A stretch of DNA of 64,000 nt from Virgibacillus_F necropolis_A. Its GTDB lineage: Bacteria; Bacillota; Bacilli; Bacillales; Amphibacillaceae. The position numbers and the translations under genes are program-made. Every line of letters begins with the position of its first letter. Positions within the stretch are counted from its first letter, which is position 1. The stretch covers positions 1 to 64,000 of the forward strand of contig NZ_CP084993.1 of the NCBI RefSeq assembly GCF_044793635.1, written 5' to 3'. Below are positions 50,662-59,161 of this stretch, piece after piece. Below the pieces are notes generated by a model that was not told the DNA's origin, made no database searches, and saw nothing but the letters and a program-made list of their open reading frames with translations.

Positions 50662-51162
50662 CTGATACAAATTATGATAGCTAATGAAAGCCACGTTGAA
50701 GGAATTTCAAGTGTATGTATCAGGGGTTATTGGGCGACTTATGGAGAAACCCACTCAAAAGAGTGGATTGAAAGAGTTATTAGGGATTTTTATAATCACG
50801 AGAGAATATTAAGAGAAGTAACCGAATCAAATCGTGACTGGGGTGGATATTTTGCAGCTGTCGAAAACGGAAAAGTAGTTGGTGCTGCAGGTGGAGGAAT
50901 GATAGATGAAGAGGTCGGAGAATTATTTGTAATATACGTTGACCCCGAAAGGAGAAATGAAGGCATTGGCTCTAAATTATTAGATGCTATTACGAAACAA
51001 CAAAAAGAGGAGTATGGCGCCAAAAAGCAGTGGGTATCCGTACAAAAAGGAAATATGAAAGGAATTCCCTTTTACGAATCCAAAGGTTTCAAATTTCAAT
51101 ACGAAAATATCCCAAAAGAATATCCAACGTATATTAAACTGAGACATTCCAGAAAGATTTAA
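50662..51162 (+). CDS. GNAT-family N-acetyltransferase (about 166 aa)
   Basis: The acetyl-CoA-binding motif A is clear (ELFVIYVDPERRNEGIGSKL), with the preceding GAAGGGMIDEEVG and the later IPFYESKGFKFQY. The start is uncertain: AAGGAG at 50649-50654 is placed for a CTG at 50662. ATG 50632 would put the ribosome site inside the gene, and ATG 50674 is 19 bases away. Substrate unknown. Followed by repeat copy E. Confidence 0.85.
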   Translation: MIQIMIANESHVEGISSVCIRGYWATYGETHSKEWIERVIRDFYNHERILREVTESNRDWGGYFAAVENGKVVGAAGGGMIDEEVGELFVIYVDPERRNEGIGSKLLDAITKQQKEEYGAKKQWVSVQKGNMKGIPFYESKGFKFQYENIPKEYPTYIKLRHSRKI

Positions 51163-51171
51163 AATCATTTT

Positions 51172-51215
51172 CTTGTTCAACTAAAGGGCGCTTATCGCGA
51201 ATAAGGTAAGTTCCT
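51172..51215 (+). repeat. Dispersed hairpin repeat, copy E
   Basis: TCTTGTTCAACTAAAGGGCGC, then TTATCGCGAATAAGG and TAAGTTCC. It starts 10 bp after the acetyltransferase stop; the right arm is degenerate. Confidence 0.75.
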
Positions 51216-51325
51216 TTTTTTATAGGAAAGATTGAGTTTATTCCTTGAATTTGAAATAATTAGTATTAAGTTAAGCGTCCATTTTGTTTAACAAAAATTA
51301 CTGATTTAAGGGGGGATATATAATC

Positions 51326-51589
51326 TTGAACAAAAGAACAAAGAATGTATTAGGTTTCTTATCAATATTGAGCGTGATAATAAGTGTCATCTTTTTCTTT
51401 ATAACAAGGGGGCCTAATGCGAATTTGACATTAATCATTAGTGTGTTTACGTTTCTTTCCGTACTTGGAATTATTTTTGCGATATTATCTAAAAAACTGT
51501 GGTTTGTTATAACAGGAATAATTTTGAATGGTGGAGTGTTAGTTGTCGCTTATTTTCTTTTGCTTGCAGTAGGAATTAGTGAACCGTAA
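51326..51589 (+). CDS. Small three-TM membrane protein (87 aa)
   Basis: TTG 51326 with AGGGGGGATA upstream. Three hydrophobic helices (LGFLSILSVIISVIFFFI, LIISVFTFLSVLGIIFAIL, LWFVITGIILNGGVLVVAYF) fill most of the protein. No recognised family. Stand-alone, followed after 8 bp by repeat copy F. Confidence 0.75.
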   Translation: MNKRTKNVLGFLSILSVIISVIFFFITRGPNANLTLIISVFTFLSVLGIIFAILSKKLWFVITGIILNGGVLVVAYFLLLAVGISEP

Positions 51590-51597
51590 AAAATTAT

Positions 51598-51634
51598 TCC
51601 TGAATCGGGCGCTAATCTTTAATAAAGGGGTAGA
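51598..51634 (+). repeat. Dispersed hairpin repeat, copy F
   Basis: TCCTGAATCGGGCGCTAATC then TTTAATAAAGGGG. It lies between the stop of 51326-51589 and the start of 51639-52073, and the GGGG serves as ribosome site for the latter. Confidence 0.75.
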
Positions 51635-51638
51635 ATAA

Positions 51639-52073
51639 ATGGAGATTATTAAAGGTGAACGAAGTTTTGATTTGGATGAATTTTTAAAGAAACCGTTATT
51701 TGCTCATTTGTCGACGGCTTCTCCCGAAGGGCCAAGGGAATCACCGGTGTGGTTTATTTGGGAAGATAAATTCCTTTGGGTTATAGGAACGCCTGGAGAT
51801 ACCTTTCCACTCAGAATAGGCAAAAATCCAAATTGTGCTATCGGTATTGTAGATTTTAATCCTACTACAGGTAAGGTATTACACGCAGGATTCAGAGGAA
51901 AAGCAACGGTAGAACAATTTAATTTTGACTTAGCAAAACGGTTATTTACAAAATATTTGGGTCCAAAGGAAAATAACTGGGATCCTAGATTTAAAAACCA
52001 AGATCCTCAAAATGTGTTCATTCGCTTTGAACCTGAAACTGTAGTTGTTAGAGATCAATCATATACCGCTTAA
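51639..52073 (+). CDS. Pyridoxamine 5'-phosphate oxidase-like flavin protein (144 aa)
   Basis: Split beta-barrel FMN-binding fold of the PNPOx-like group: FAHLSTASPEGPRESPVWF, then FLWVIGTPGDTFPLRI and CAIGIVDFNPTTGKVLHAGF match the first half of such proteins. Probably an F420- or FMN-linked reductase or haem-utilisation relative rather than PdxH itself. Cytosolic. ATG 51639; the upstream GGGG of copy F is its likely ribosome site. Confidence 0.88.
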   Translation: MEIIKGERSFDLDEFLKKPLFAHLSTASPEGPRESPVWFIWEDKFLWVIGTPGDTFPLRIGKNPNCAIGIVDFNPTTGKVLHAGFRGKATVEQFNFDLAKRLFTKYLGPKENNWDPRFKNQDPQNVFIRFEPETVVVRDQSYTA

Positions 52074-52150
52074 TTGCTTAAATGACTGTTCAATATCGAG
52101 TAATGGTACTTTTTCTTAATTGATTTTGATAACTATGTAACTCACTACAG

Positions 52151-52717
52151 ATGGAGGTGGATTTAATCGAGTCAAATAATGTTATTCTCTCAAATGAAAG
52201 GTTATTATTAAGGGAATTCAATGAAAACGATTGGATTGACGTTCATAAATATGCATCACAAGATAAAGTTTCACAATATCAACCTTGGGGACCTAATACT
52301 GAAAAAGATACAAAGGACTTTATTCATAAAGCGATGAATGCTGCGGCTGAGGAACCAAGGTTAAGATATGTACTTGCAATAGTTCATAAAGATGATAATA
52401 GAATGATCGGGGCTGGAGAGTTCAATATCAGAGATTTTACCAATAAAAGCGGAGAAATCGGTTATATTGTTAATCCAGAATATTGGGGAAAGGGAATAGC
52501 AACATCCGTCGCTAAACTGCTTATTGACTTTGGTTTTAGAGAATTAAACCTCCATCGAATATATGCAACTTGTGACACTAGAAATATTGGGTCATTAATG
52601 GTTTTAGAAAGAGCTGGGATGACCCGGGAAGGGAAAATACGTGAGGACCTACTGATAAAAGATGGTTGGAGAAGTTCTTTACTATATAGTGTTTTGGAGT
52701 ATGAATGGAACAAATAA
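52151..52717 (+). CDS. RimJ/RimL-type GNAT N-acetyltransferase (188 aa)
   Basis: The typical opening NERLLLREFNENDWIDVHKY and motif A IGYIVNPEYWGKGIATSVAK, then LNLHRIYATCDTRNIGSLMVLERAGM are all present. Members acetylate ribosomal proteins, antibiotics or small amines. The ATG at 52151 precedes the best ribosome site (GGAGGTGG at 52153-52160), so the true start is unclear. Stand-alone, followed by copy G. Confidence 0.9.
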   Translation: MEVDLIESNNVILSNERLLLREFNENDWIDVHKYASQDKVSQYQPWGPNTEKDTKDFIHKAMNAAAEEPRLRYVLAIVHKDDNRMIGAGEFNIRDFTNKSGEIGYIVNPEYWGKGIATSVAKLLIDFGFRELNLHRIYATCDTRNIGSLMVLERAGMTREGKIREDLLIKDGWRSSLLYSVLEYEWNK

Positions 52718-52730
52718 ATATTATAAAGGT

Positions 52731-52774
52731 TCTTCCATCATCGGGCGCATATCAGGAATAAGGTTTGTGCCCCT
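52731..52774 (+). repeat. Dispersed hairpin repeat, copy G
   Basis: TCTTCCATCATCGGGCGCAT, then ATCAGGAATAAGG and TTTGTGCCCC. 13 bp after the acetyltransferase stop. Confidence 0.8.
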
Positions 52775-52840
52775 CCTGGATCAAATTGCTAAGATGAATT
52801 ATTTGTTAATGATAATATATTCCGTATAGGGGTTGAAAAA

Positions 52841-53281
52841 TTGAAATTCAAACCGAAAAAAAGTTTGTTTCATTTTATTATGAACTACATTGTGATGGCA
52901 TCCCTAATAACGGCTATATTGGCAATTTTATTTGTACCAACTAATGATGGTTCTTCAATTATATTAAAAGGGTTCGTTGCAATCTTATTGTTAGTTGCTA
53001 GTATATACATAGGCTGGGTTTGGTGGGGAGCATATTATTCAATTGTAGATGATATTTTATTTATTTCTTTTGGGCCACATAAAATTAAGGTTCCCATAAG
53101 TGACATTGTATCAATTAAATATACAAAAGGGATTCTTGCCAGTGCCGCCTTTTCTTTTGAAAAGTATGAAATTACTTATGGAAAATTAACCACTAACGTT
53201 GCAATGGTCTCACCCAAAAACAAAGATACTTTTATTTCCTATTTACAAAGGCAAAACCCTGATATTCATATAAATGATTAA
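52841..53281 (+). CDS. Membrane-anchored PH-like domain protein (146 aa)
   Basis: TTG 52841 with AGGGGTTG upstream. Two hydrophobic helices (about 14-32 and 44-65) are followed by a beta-rich C-terminal half (YSIVDDILFISFGPHKIKVP, ISDIVSIKYTKG) as in bacterial PH-domain proteins of the YokE/YdbS type. Function unknown. Stand-alone, followed by copy H. Confidence 0.75.
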   Translation: MKFKPKKSLFHFIMNYIVMASLITAILAILFVPTNDGSSIILKGFVAILLLVASIYIGWVWWGAYYSIVDDILFISFGPHKIKVPISDIVSIKYTKGILASAAFSFEKYEITYGKLTTNVAMVSPKNKDTFISYLQRQNPDIHIND

Positions 53282-53346
53282 TGTCAGTCAAGATGGTGGA
53301 TGGGAGAGCTTTACAGTTATTTCAAATACCGGTTAATAGCTCAGGT

Positions 53347-53391
53347 TATTCCATAAAAGGGCGCTTTTCTGTAATAAAGATAGGCGCCCGT
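53347..53391 (+). repeat. Dispersed hairpin repeat, copy H
   Basis: The best palindromic copy: CATAAAAGGGCGC, TTTTCTGTAATAAAGAT and AGGCGCCCG, with arms GGGCGC(C)/(G)GCGCCC. About 65 bp after the preceding stop. Confidence 0.85.
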
Positions 53392-53461
53392 ATTGTACAT
53401 AAAGGCCAGGTTATAGAAGATTAAATTTGGTATCTAGCTTTATTTGATATGGGGTGAATTT

Positions 53462-54571
53462 ATGAACAGTGATGATAATAAAGACAATAGTTTTTGGGCT
53501 AAATTCACAAGTGAGTTAGCAATCGGACTTGATGAAATGTATAAAAAACGTCAAGCATATTTGGATGAATACTATCCAAATGATATACCAAATAATGTAT
53601 GTAATCATGCTTTTATACAAGGAATCAAGTTTGAAAATAGTTATAAACCTAATGTACATGACTTTGTTCCATTAATGAAATGTGATGATGAAGAACTATT
53701 TTTATGGACACATACTAAGGATTCTTATACCGCATTAGTATCAAGAGTCTCAAAGAATGTAAAGGACAGAAATTTTTGGAAGAACATTGGAACAGTAATA
53801 CAACTAGCATACTCTTACTCAAGAGAATTTGAGCACACTTTGGAATTGGAGTATAGGTGGTGTTACTATTTTGATTCGAATAAACTAATATCAGAGCAAG
53901 AAATATATGATTGTGATGACGCTGAAAGATATAGTTTACTGAATGGTACTATTTTAAAGCTCAATGATTTATATTTAATTTCTCCAATCATAGAATTGCT
54001 TTTACGTGACGATAAAGCATTTACTGCTGTGAGTACCTTTTATGCATCCATGAATTCACATTATTGTTGTTTAATGTGTGAGCTAGGTCGTTATCCCTAT
54101 AAAAAGCATCTAAGTCATGAACCGGAATTTTGGGAGCAAGCAAATTTAATATCTGATTATGAGGCAGCAATTGTACAAGCTTGTAGATGCGTTGAAGCAT
54201 TGATAGGAAAACCGCCTAAAAAGGAAAATAGAAACCGTCTTTTAGAGCATAAACAAAAATGGATTAATCAAATCGGTATAAATCCTGATGATACATTCCC
54301 AAAAAGTGAAACTACTTATATCGATTTCTATTATAACCTATTTGCGCTCAGGAACGACGCTGCACATAGTTATGGAACCATACCCTTTGAGCTCGAAAGG
54401 AAACAAACTGTAAATGCGCAATGCTTTGCTTCGTTAATACTCGATGGGTATGTCACAAAGAATGTTTTATTAGAAGAAATAGTTATAGGGAAACTTAATA
54501 TAAATCAGAAACTAATAGAGAAAGTTGATGAAACAATGAGTACCCCTAAAACGTACCAAGTAGATGAGTAA
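53462..54571 (+). CDS. Protein with C-terminal HEPN-like motif (369 aa)
   Basis: ATG 53462 with GGGGTG upstream. The N-terminal two thirds are unrecognised, with several Cys/His (CCLMCELGRYPYKKHLSH). Near residues 300-310 it has FALRNDAAHSYG, the R-x4-H motif of HEPN RNases, in an Apea-like context (LFALRNDAAH). HEPN proteins often act in abortive-infection or toxin-antitoxin systems, so an anti-phage role is possible; that is inference. Stand-alone, followed by copy I. Confidence 0.6.
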   Translation: MNSDDNKDNSFWAKFTSELAIGLDEMYKKRQAYLDEYYPNDIPNNVCNHAFIQGIKFENSYKPNVHDFVPLMKCDDEELFLWTHTKDSYTALVSRVSKNVKDRNFWKNIGTVIQLAYSYSREFEHTLELEYRWCYYFDSNKLISEQEIYDCDDAERYSLLNGTILKLNDLYLISPIIELLLRDDKAFTAVSTFYASMNSHYCCLMCELGRYPYKKHLSHEPEFWEQANLISDYEAAIVQACRCVEALIGKPPKKENRNRLLEHKQKWINQIGINPDDTFPKSETTYIDFYYNLFALRNDAAHSYGTIPFELERKQTVNAQCFASLILDGYVTKNVLLEEIVIGKLNINQKLIEKVDETMSTPKTYQVDE

Positions 54572-54596
54572 CATTTAGGTTTATGTATAGGTTAGT

Positions 54597-54636
54597 GTTC
54601 TTTAATCGGGCGCGATTTTGTAATAAAGATTGCACC
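54597..54636 (+). repeat. Dispersed hairpin repeat, copy I
   Basis: GTTCTTTAATCGGGCGCGAT, TTTGTAATAAAG and ATTGCACC. 25 bp after the HEPN-like gene. Confidence 0.8.
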
Positions 54637-54761
54637 AATCTACAAAGAGTTATCCTTGAAAAGTAAAATAATGCCTTAAAGGCATCCCCGTTCTTTTGAT
54701 AGATAGTAGGAATGAAGTTATTCAATTTTGAATAACTATTTAATGGAACAGGGGGGCTTTT

Positions 54762-55376
54762 ATGTTATTGAATTTATTTTTTAAGAAACGCTGGAAGAAG
54801 TCAGAACAACTTTATATGCAGTATGGTGCTTATGAACTATATGATATTGGTGCAATGTGGGTTGATACGGCGGATATCATTGGTCTATCATTGCGTCCAA
54901 AAAGTATTAAGGATGATGAGGATATGCGCTATTTAAAAAGATCAGTCAAGGAAAGGGGTTGGGAAAATACCCACTGTATGACACTACATTTGGTTCGACT
55001 GCCTAACGGTAAATTCACGGTTGGTTCAGGCGGAAATCATCGAACATACCTGTCAAAAGAAATCGGTCTTGAACGACTAAAAGCACTCGTTTCTGTGCTA
55101 GTACCTACCAAATACCTGATGGACGAGGATTATGCCAAAATTGAGTATTTTACTTTGAAGTGTCATGAGTATAATGATTATGCGACCAAAAAGAATGTAT
55201 TCCTCAACTCTAAAGGTGTATTTCGACTATACTATCCTCTTGAAGAGGCCGAATTTGACCGATTGTGTAATCTTGCTGATAAAATGTTAGACAAACGAGC
55301 TGAGGTAATTCGAAATGTAGCAATTCGAAATGGTATAATGAAAGATAATGATGCTGAATTAAAGGCGCAGGATTAG
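54762..55376 (+). CDS. ParB/sulfiredoxin-fold protein (204 aa)
   Basis: ATG 54762 with AGGGGGG upstream. The segment NGKFTVGSGGNHRTYLSKEI near residue 87-107 matches the GGxHR-type box of ParB-like nuclease/CTPase and sulfiredoxin-fold proteins, preceded by a DTADIIGLSLRPKSIKDDED 'site-list' motif typical for such N-domains. No HTH domain is seen, so it is not a classic ParB. Role unknown; similar genes occur in defence islands. Followed by copy J. Confidence 0.65.
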   Translation: MLLNLFFKKRWKKSEQLYMQYGAYELYDIGAMWVDTADIIGLSLRPKSIKDDEDMRYLKRSVKERGWENTHCMTLHLVRLPNGKFTVGSGGNHRTYLSKEIGLERLKALVSVLVPTKYLMDEDYAKIEYFTLKCHEYNDYATKKNVFLNSKGVFRLYYPLEEAEFDRLCNLADKMLDKRAEVIRNVAIRNGIMKDNDAELKAQD

Positions 55377-55628
55377 CTTTTAAAGGATTACCAATAGATA
55401 CCTTTCCATGAAAAATAATTTGTTAATACTCTTAATTATTAATTTTATTTCGGTGTTTTAATCATTATAACCCCAATTATAATTACAGGGCATTTATATA
55501 ACGAAAGTACAACCATGGGGGCTTAACTTGTCATTGATTTAATTATGAGAGTAATATCTTTTATTGTTGGAATATTGGTTAGTGGTTATCCATAAGACAA
55601 TTAACCAGATATACCAAATAACAAAGGA

Positions 55629-55670
55629 CTCTTCCGTTAACGGGCGCGATTGCTGAAGATCAGAGCCTAA
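55629..55670 (+). repeat. Dispersed hairpin repeat, copy J
   Basis: ACTCTTCCGTTAACGGGCGC, GATTGCTGAAGATC and AGAGCCTAATTTC. The right half leads into a separate hairpin with loop-flanking TCTCA/TGAGG; copy K at 62851 has the same continuation. Confidence 0.75.
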
Positions 55671-55770
55671 TTTCTCAACAAGATATTGAGGAATTAGGCT
55701 ATTATATTTCCCTAAATATTTAATGTAGTAAATCTGCATTTCCTCCACAAAGGAAAAAATCATATTTTAC

Positions 55771-55808
55771 AGAGAGTCATAACTTAAAGGTTTTGACTCT
55801 CTTTTTAT
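55771..55808 (+). terminator. Rho-independent terminator
   Basis: AGAGAGTCA / TGACTCTCT 9-bp stem with a 14-base loop and then TTTTTATA. About 15 bp before the target duplication of the Tn552-type element. Confidence 0.75.
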
Positions 55809-55827
55809 ATTCCAGTAAAATCAAGGT

Positions 55828-55890
55828 TGTCACTTTTGAAGTTATTTTGCATCTATTTCAATCGATAATTTGCATAATAAGCACCTTATA
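55828..55890 (+). repeat. Left end of the Tn552-type element with transposase-binding repeats
   Basis: TGTCACTTTTGAAG at the tip, then TTATTTTGCATCTATTT and a second TTTGCAT-containing segment (55865-55880). The same order occurs inverted at the right end, consistent with multiple TnsB/MuA-type binding sites. Confidence 0.85.
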
Positions 55891-55929
55891 AAAAGCCATC
55901 ACTGATTATAAAGATGGCCTTCCTATAGT

Positions 55930-56742
55930 TTATTTAATACCGATAACCAAACTATCTCGTGCAGCCTCAACCACTTCCGTTGTTATCGTTTCGAGTTTGT
56001 TTATTTCGAGTATACGATCAATCTGCATAAAAAGTCTTTGAATGAGCCGAAAATTTCCATTGGTAATCTTAATAATGCTGGTGATTGCCTCATAATCAGA
56101 AAAGTCTTCGAGTTTTATGGAGAGACCTAACTCTTGCCATTTATACTCCAAGATATGATGTGTTTCATCTTTACTAAGATTATCAAATTCATGTGCAAAA
56201 CCTATTCTAGAAAAAAGTTGAGGATATCGCGCCAATCTTTTCTCAATACCAGGCATGCCGATGAATATCATTGCAATATCATTCCGATCATAGATGTCCC
56301 TAAGCTGTTCTAAATGCTGCAATTTTAGTCGATCTATTTCATCAATAATAATCAAGTCGATATCGCTATAGGTAGCAGTGGAATAATCTCCTTCTGTTCC
56401 CTCTGTACGTTCTTTATACATAGTCCTCGCCATATTCATTCGGAATCCAATTGTATGAATCTGATCGGTCATTTTAGTCGCTCGCACCGCTGGAGCCGTA
56501 TAGAAAATTGTTTTTGCTTCAAGTATTTTTTCATCAGCGTCTAAGCCTGCTTCATTTAATGTTTTATAATCTATTTGTTTTTCGATAGAATCCCAATTTG
56601 AGTAATATTTTGAGGATAGTGTTTTGCCCACACCAGGTAATCCATAACAAATACCAATATACTTATACTTGATACAGGCACCACAAAATTCAGCAAATCT
56701 CTTGTATTCTTTCGTTTCAATAAAATTTTTGCGCTTATTCAT
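55930..56742 (-). CDS. tniB: TniB/TnsC-like transposition ATPase (270 aa)
   Basis: AAA+ target-selector ATPase of the Tn552/Tn5053 group. Walker A GLPGVGKT (35-42), Walker B DLIIIDEIDRL (about 131-141) and a later sensor region (DRNDIAMIFIGMPGIEKRLA) are intact. It works with the transposase below, selecting targets and forming filaments on DNA. The start overlaps the transposase stop by 8 bp, so they are co-translated. Length equals Tn552 p271. Confidence 0.92.
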   Translation of the reverse strand: MNKRKNFIETKEYKRFAEFCGACIKYKYIGICYGLPGVGKTLSSKYYSNWDSIEKQIDYKTLNEAGLDADEKILEAKTIFYTAPAVRATKMTDQIHTIGFRMNMARTMYKERTEGTEGDYSTATYSDIDLIIIDEIDRLKLQHLEQLRDIYDRNDIAMIFIGMPGIEKRLARYPQLFSRIGFAHEFDNLSKDETHHILEYKWQELGLSIKLEDFSDYEAITSIIKITNGNFRLIQRLFMQIDRILEINKLETITTEVVEAARDSLVIGIK

Positions 56743-58180
56743 TGAAATACCTCTTTAATTTTGACTTCTTTGATTTTGACTTGGATAGGTTGTCTTTTAC
56801 ATCATTTTGCTTCGATAAAATGACCTCTTCTGCAATTGATTTCCCTGCATCAAGTTGTTTTTTTAGATCTCTTCTTACCTTATTTCGGGCTGAAACAATA
56901 TCTTTTAAATCGACGGTATAATCGGAAATTTCAGGAGAAATCGCTGTACATAAATATTCATCTTTATAGAAAACTCGTATCTCAGCAATATCCCTTGGAT
57001 TATAACGAATAATAACTGTTTCACCAACGTATGCAGCCAAGTTAATATTGATATATCTTAATCCTTGGAAGCGAATACCGTCAGCATGAACTTTTCTTGG
57101 CTTTGCAACATTCAATAGTAATAAATCAAGGTTCTCCAAACTTTCAGGCATATTGGGTAGAAAGCCAGAATGATTCCATGCATGTATTGGTTCTTTTTTT
57201 GTGGTGCTATGAATCCTATGATGGTAATGATATATGATGAAATCCGATAATTTTTCATCTAACTCTTTAATGGTGATAAGTGATGGATTAGTTTGATTTC
57301 CTATATAACCAGGAAGATCCTGCAAAAACAATTGATTAACAGTTAAGAAGAACCTTTCTATTTTCCCACGCCCCCTTGGAACACCGACTGCAGAGAATAA
57401 CAGATTAATTTTTAAATCAATTGCAACTTGTTCTAAATGATTGGACGTGAAATCACTTCCATGGTCTGTATAAAATTTTTCAGGTATACCACATATTTGC
57501 CACTCGGGATTGCCTTTTCTCCAAATCGCTTGGTGCAAAACTAATGCTGTATGAATGGCGGTTGGATCTTGAAAGGTTAAAAAGTATCCAGCAATTGCCC
57601 GACTATACTCATCCATAATAATAGTCAGCCAAGGTCTTTCTGGTTTTCCTTTTTCATTTAAAACCATAATATCCAAAGGAGTATGATCAGCCTGCCAGAT
57701 TTCATTGGGATAACTTGCTTCCCTGCGGTGAATTAGGTCAAAACTATTTTGATATTCTTTTCTTCCTTCATAGGCTAGTTTTTTCATGCTTGGTAAGAGA
57801 GTTTTTGAAAGGGCATATACCTGATTGTAACTAGGTTTTTGCCAATTGTTCTTTGTACATATTTTACATATCTTTCTATGGATTGAAGTGATTGAATTTT
57901 TTTTGTGGTTTAGAATTAAATTCTTAATCTCTTCTTGCACTTCTATTGCTACCTTAAAGCTACCTGCATCTCCACGATTTTTACGAATCAAACCTTTTAA
58001 TCCAAATTGCCGATACTTACTAATCCAATATTGGAGTGTTCGTGTTGAGATACCTGATTCCTTTACAATAGTGTTTAATGTTTTTTCATCGGAAAGATAT
58101 GGTTTTATTATCTTGAATTTATCCATAGCGTTTTGTCTTTGTTCTTCTGAACACGAAGCCAACTGAGGTGGATTTTCCAT
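56735..58180 (-). CDS. tniA: TniA/Tn552-type DD35E transposase (481 aa)
   Basis: Helix-turn-helix N-terminus (about 25-65, STRTLQYWISKYRQFGLKGL), then the RNase H-like catalytic domain with D165 (WQADHTPLD), D239 (FYTDHGSD) and E275 (GRGKIERFF), exact DD35E spacing, and a Mu-type C-terminal beta-barrel. Same length as p480 of Tn552. Transposes with TniB and resolves through the resolvase at 58215. Intact frame; ATG with GGAGAG upstream. Confidence 0.94.
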   Translation of the reverse strand: MENPPQLASCSEEQRQNAMDKFKIIKPYLSDEKTLNTIVKESGISTRTLQYWISKYRQFGLKGLIRKNRGDAGSFKVAIEVQEEIKNLILNHKKNSITSIHRKICKICTKNNWQKPSYNQVYALSKTLLPSMKKLAYEGRKEYQNSFDLIHRREASYPNEIWQADHTPLDIMVLNEKGKPERPWLTIIMDEYSRAIAGYFLTFQDPTAIHTALVLHQAIWRKGNPEWQICGIPEKFYTDHGSDFTSNHLEQVAIDLKINLLFSAVGVPRGRGKIERFFLTVNQLFLQDLPGYIGNQTNPSLITIKELDEKLSDFIIYHYHHRIHSTTKKEPIHAWNHSGFLPNMPESLENLDLLLLNVAKPRKVHADGIRFQGLRYININLAAYVGETVIIRYNPRDIAEIRVFYKDEYLCTAISPEISDYTVDLKDIVSARNKVRRDLKKQLDAGKSIAEEVILSKQNDVKDNLSKSKSKKSKLKRYFNE

Positions 58181-58214
58181 ACAAACTCTCCTTCCAACAT
58201 AAAAGTTACAATTG

Positions 58215-58787
58215 TTATGAACTCTTGATTTCTTCCTTATTTAAATACCGATAAAGTGTGGCTTTGCTAATTCCAGTCATGTCTACAATATCCTTTACGC
58301 TGTACTCTTCTGTATGATAAAGATTTATCGCTCTGGAGATATTCTTATGATTCACTTTCGGTCTTCCGCCTTTCCTTCCCCTTGCTCTAGCACTTTTCAG
58401 CCCTTCTTTGGTGCGTTCTACAATCAAATCCCGTTCAAATTGGCTGAAAGCTTGGAAGACTGTCATCATTAGTTTCCCTTGCGGCGTGTATGTATCAAAG
58501 TTCTCCTTGTTGCTGATTAGTTTTACGTCATGTTCTTCAAAATAATTGACAATATCTATTAAATCTTTCGTACTTCTTCCCAGCCTGGAGAAACTTTCGA
58601 CAACGACAACATCATGTGGTCTCAATTTATCTTTTAAACGATTCAACTCTGGCCGATTCGATTTTGTACCTGTAATTTTTTCCGTTAGTATTTCATTACA
58701 GTTATATGTTTTTAACAAATCTATCTGTCGAGATAAATCTTGCTTTTGAGTACTGACTCTTGCATAGCCATAAATGTATCGGTTCAT
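58215..58787 (-). CDS. Serine resolvase of the Tn552-type element (190 aa)
   Basis: Resolvase/invertase family with catalytic Ser12 (YARVSTQKQD), the conserved SRLGRST and FERDLIVERT motifs and a C-terminal HTH (SVKDIVDMTGISKATLYRYL). It corresponds to TniR/BinL, which resolve cointegrates. Its res site would lie in the 58788-58900 intergenic stretch. About 45-50% identical by eye to the resolvase at 63043. Confidence 0.92.
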   Translation of the reverse strand: MNRYIYGYARVSTQKQDLSRQIDLLKTYNCNEILTEKITGTKSNRPELNRLKDKLRPHDVVVVESFSRLGRSTKDLIDIVNYFEEHDVKLISNKENFDTYTPQGKLMMTVFQAFSQFERDLIVERTKEGLKSARARGRKGGRPKVNHKNISRAINLYHTEEYSVKDIVDMTGISKATLYRYLNKEEIKSS

Positions 58788-59118
58788 AAATAGATACCGT
58801 CCTTTCCATTATATTGTATCACAAAGGGTAGTATAAGAGTCGTAGATTTTGAATAACCTTTTGAAACTAATATTCCATCAATTATCAAGAAAAAGTGAGC
58901 TGATAAAATTCGTCTTAAAAACAATCATTTTTGATACTGTAAATACTAGGGTTAACTGACAATTATAAAAGTTTTTCTGATACAATACAATTAAGCAATC
59001 GGGGCCCTTTTGTGGAGTAAGAGTTATATGAGTATTGCTTTTTCTATTGTTCTAAAGACACCCTTTAATAAGAGTGTCTATTTTTTATGTAAAATCTCAT
59101 TTTCTAAAAGTGTTGAAT
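58788..59118. other. Intergenic region with probable res site and terminator
   Basis: No gene. AT-rich DNA directly upstream of the resolvase start is the expected place for its res site, but no clear subsites could be fixed by eye. A GGGGCCC-containing segment at 58998-59030 (CAATCGGGGCCCTTTTGTGG AGTAAG) is a distant member of the dispersed repeat family. A terminator AGACAC/GTGTCT with T-run is at 59056-59086. Confidence 0.5.
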
Positions 59119-59146
59119 ATTTTATTCTAAAAGTATAGAATAAAAT
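59119..59146 (+). promoter_or_regulatory. Palindromic operator of the second ArsR-type regulator
   Basis: ATTTTATTCTA (59119-59129) and its exact complement (59136-59146) flank 6 bp, ending 4 bp before the AGGAGGAG ribosome site. Likely autoregulatory. Confidence 0.7.
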
Positions 59147-59161
59147 GCAGGAGGAGATAAT

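Larger units (their letters stand above)
55377..55827. other. Intergenic region to the Tn552-type left end
   Basis: No gene supported. Contains repeat copy J, a long hairpin built from AGCCTAATT...AATTAGGCT (55664-55700) and a terminator at 55771-55808. The last part, up to 55827, would be contiguous with 62990 onwards before the Tn552-type insertion, i.e. the upstream region of the resolvase gene at 63043. Confidence 0.6.

Noticed and set aside
48658..55670. Interpretation of the dispersed hairpins as CRISPR repeats.
   Set aside because: Spacing is gene-sized, copies diverge, and there are no unique short spacers or cas genes.
55539..55763. A 74-aa minus-strand frame in the gap after the ParB-like gene.
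   Set aside because: It spans repeat copy J and its hairpin and has no ribosome site.
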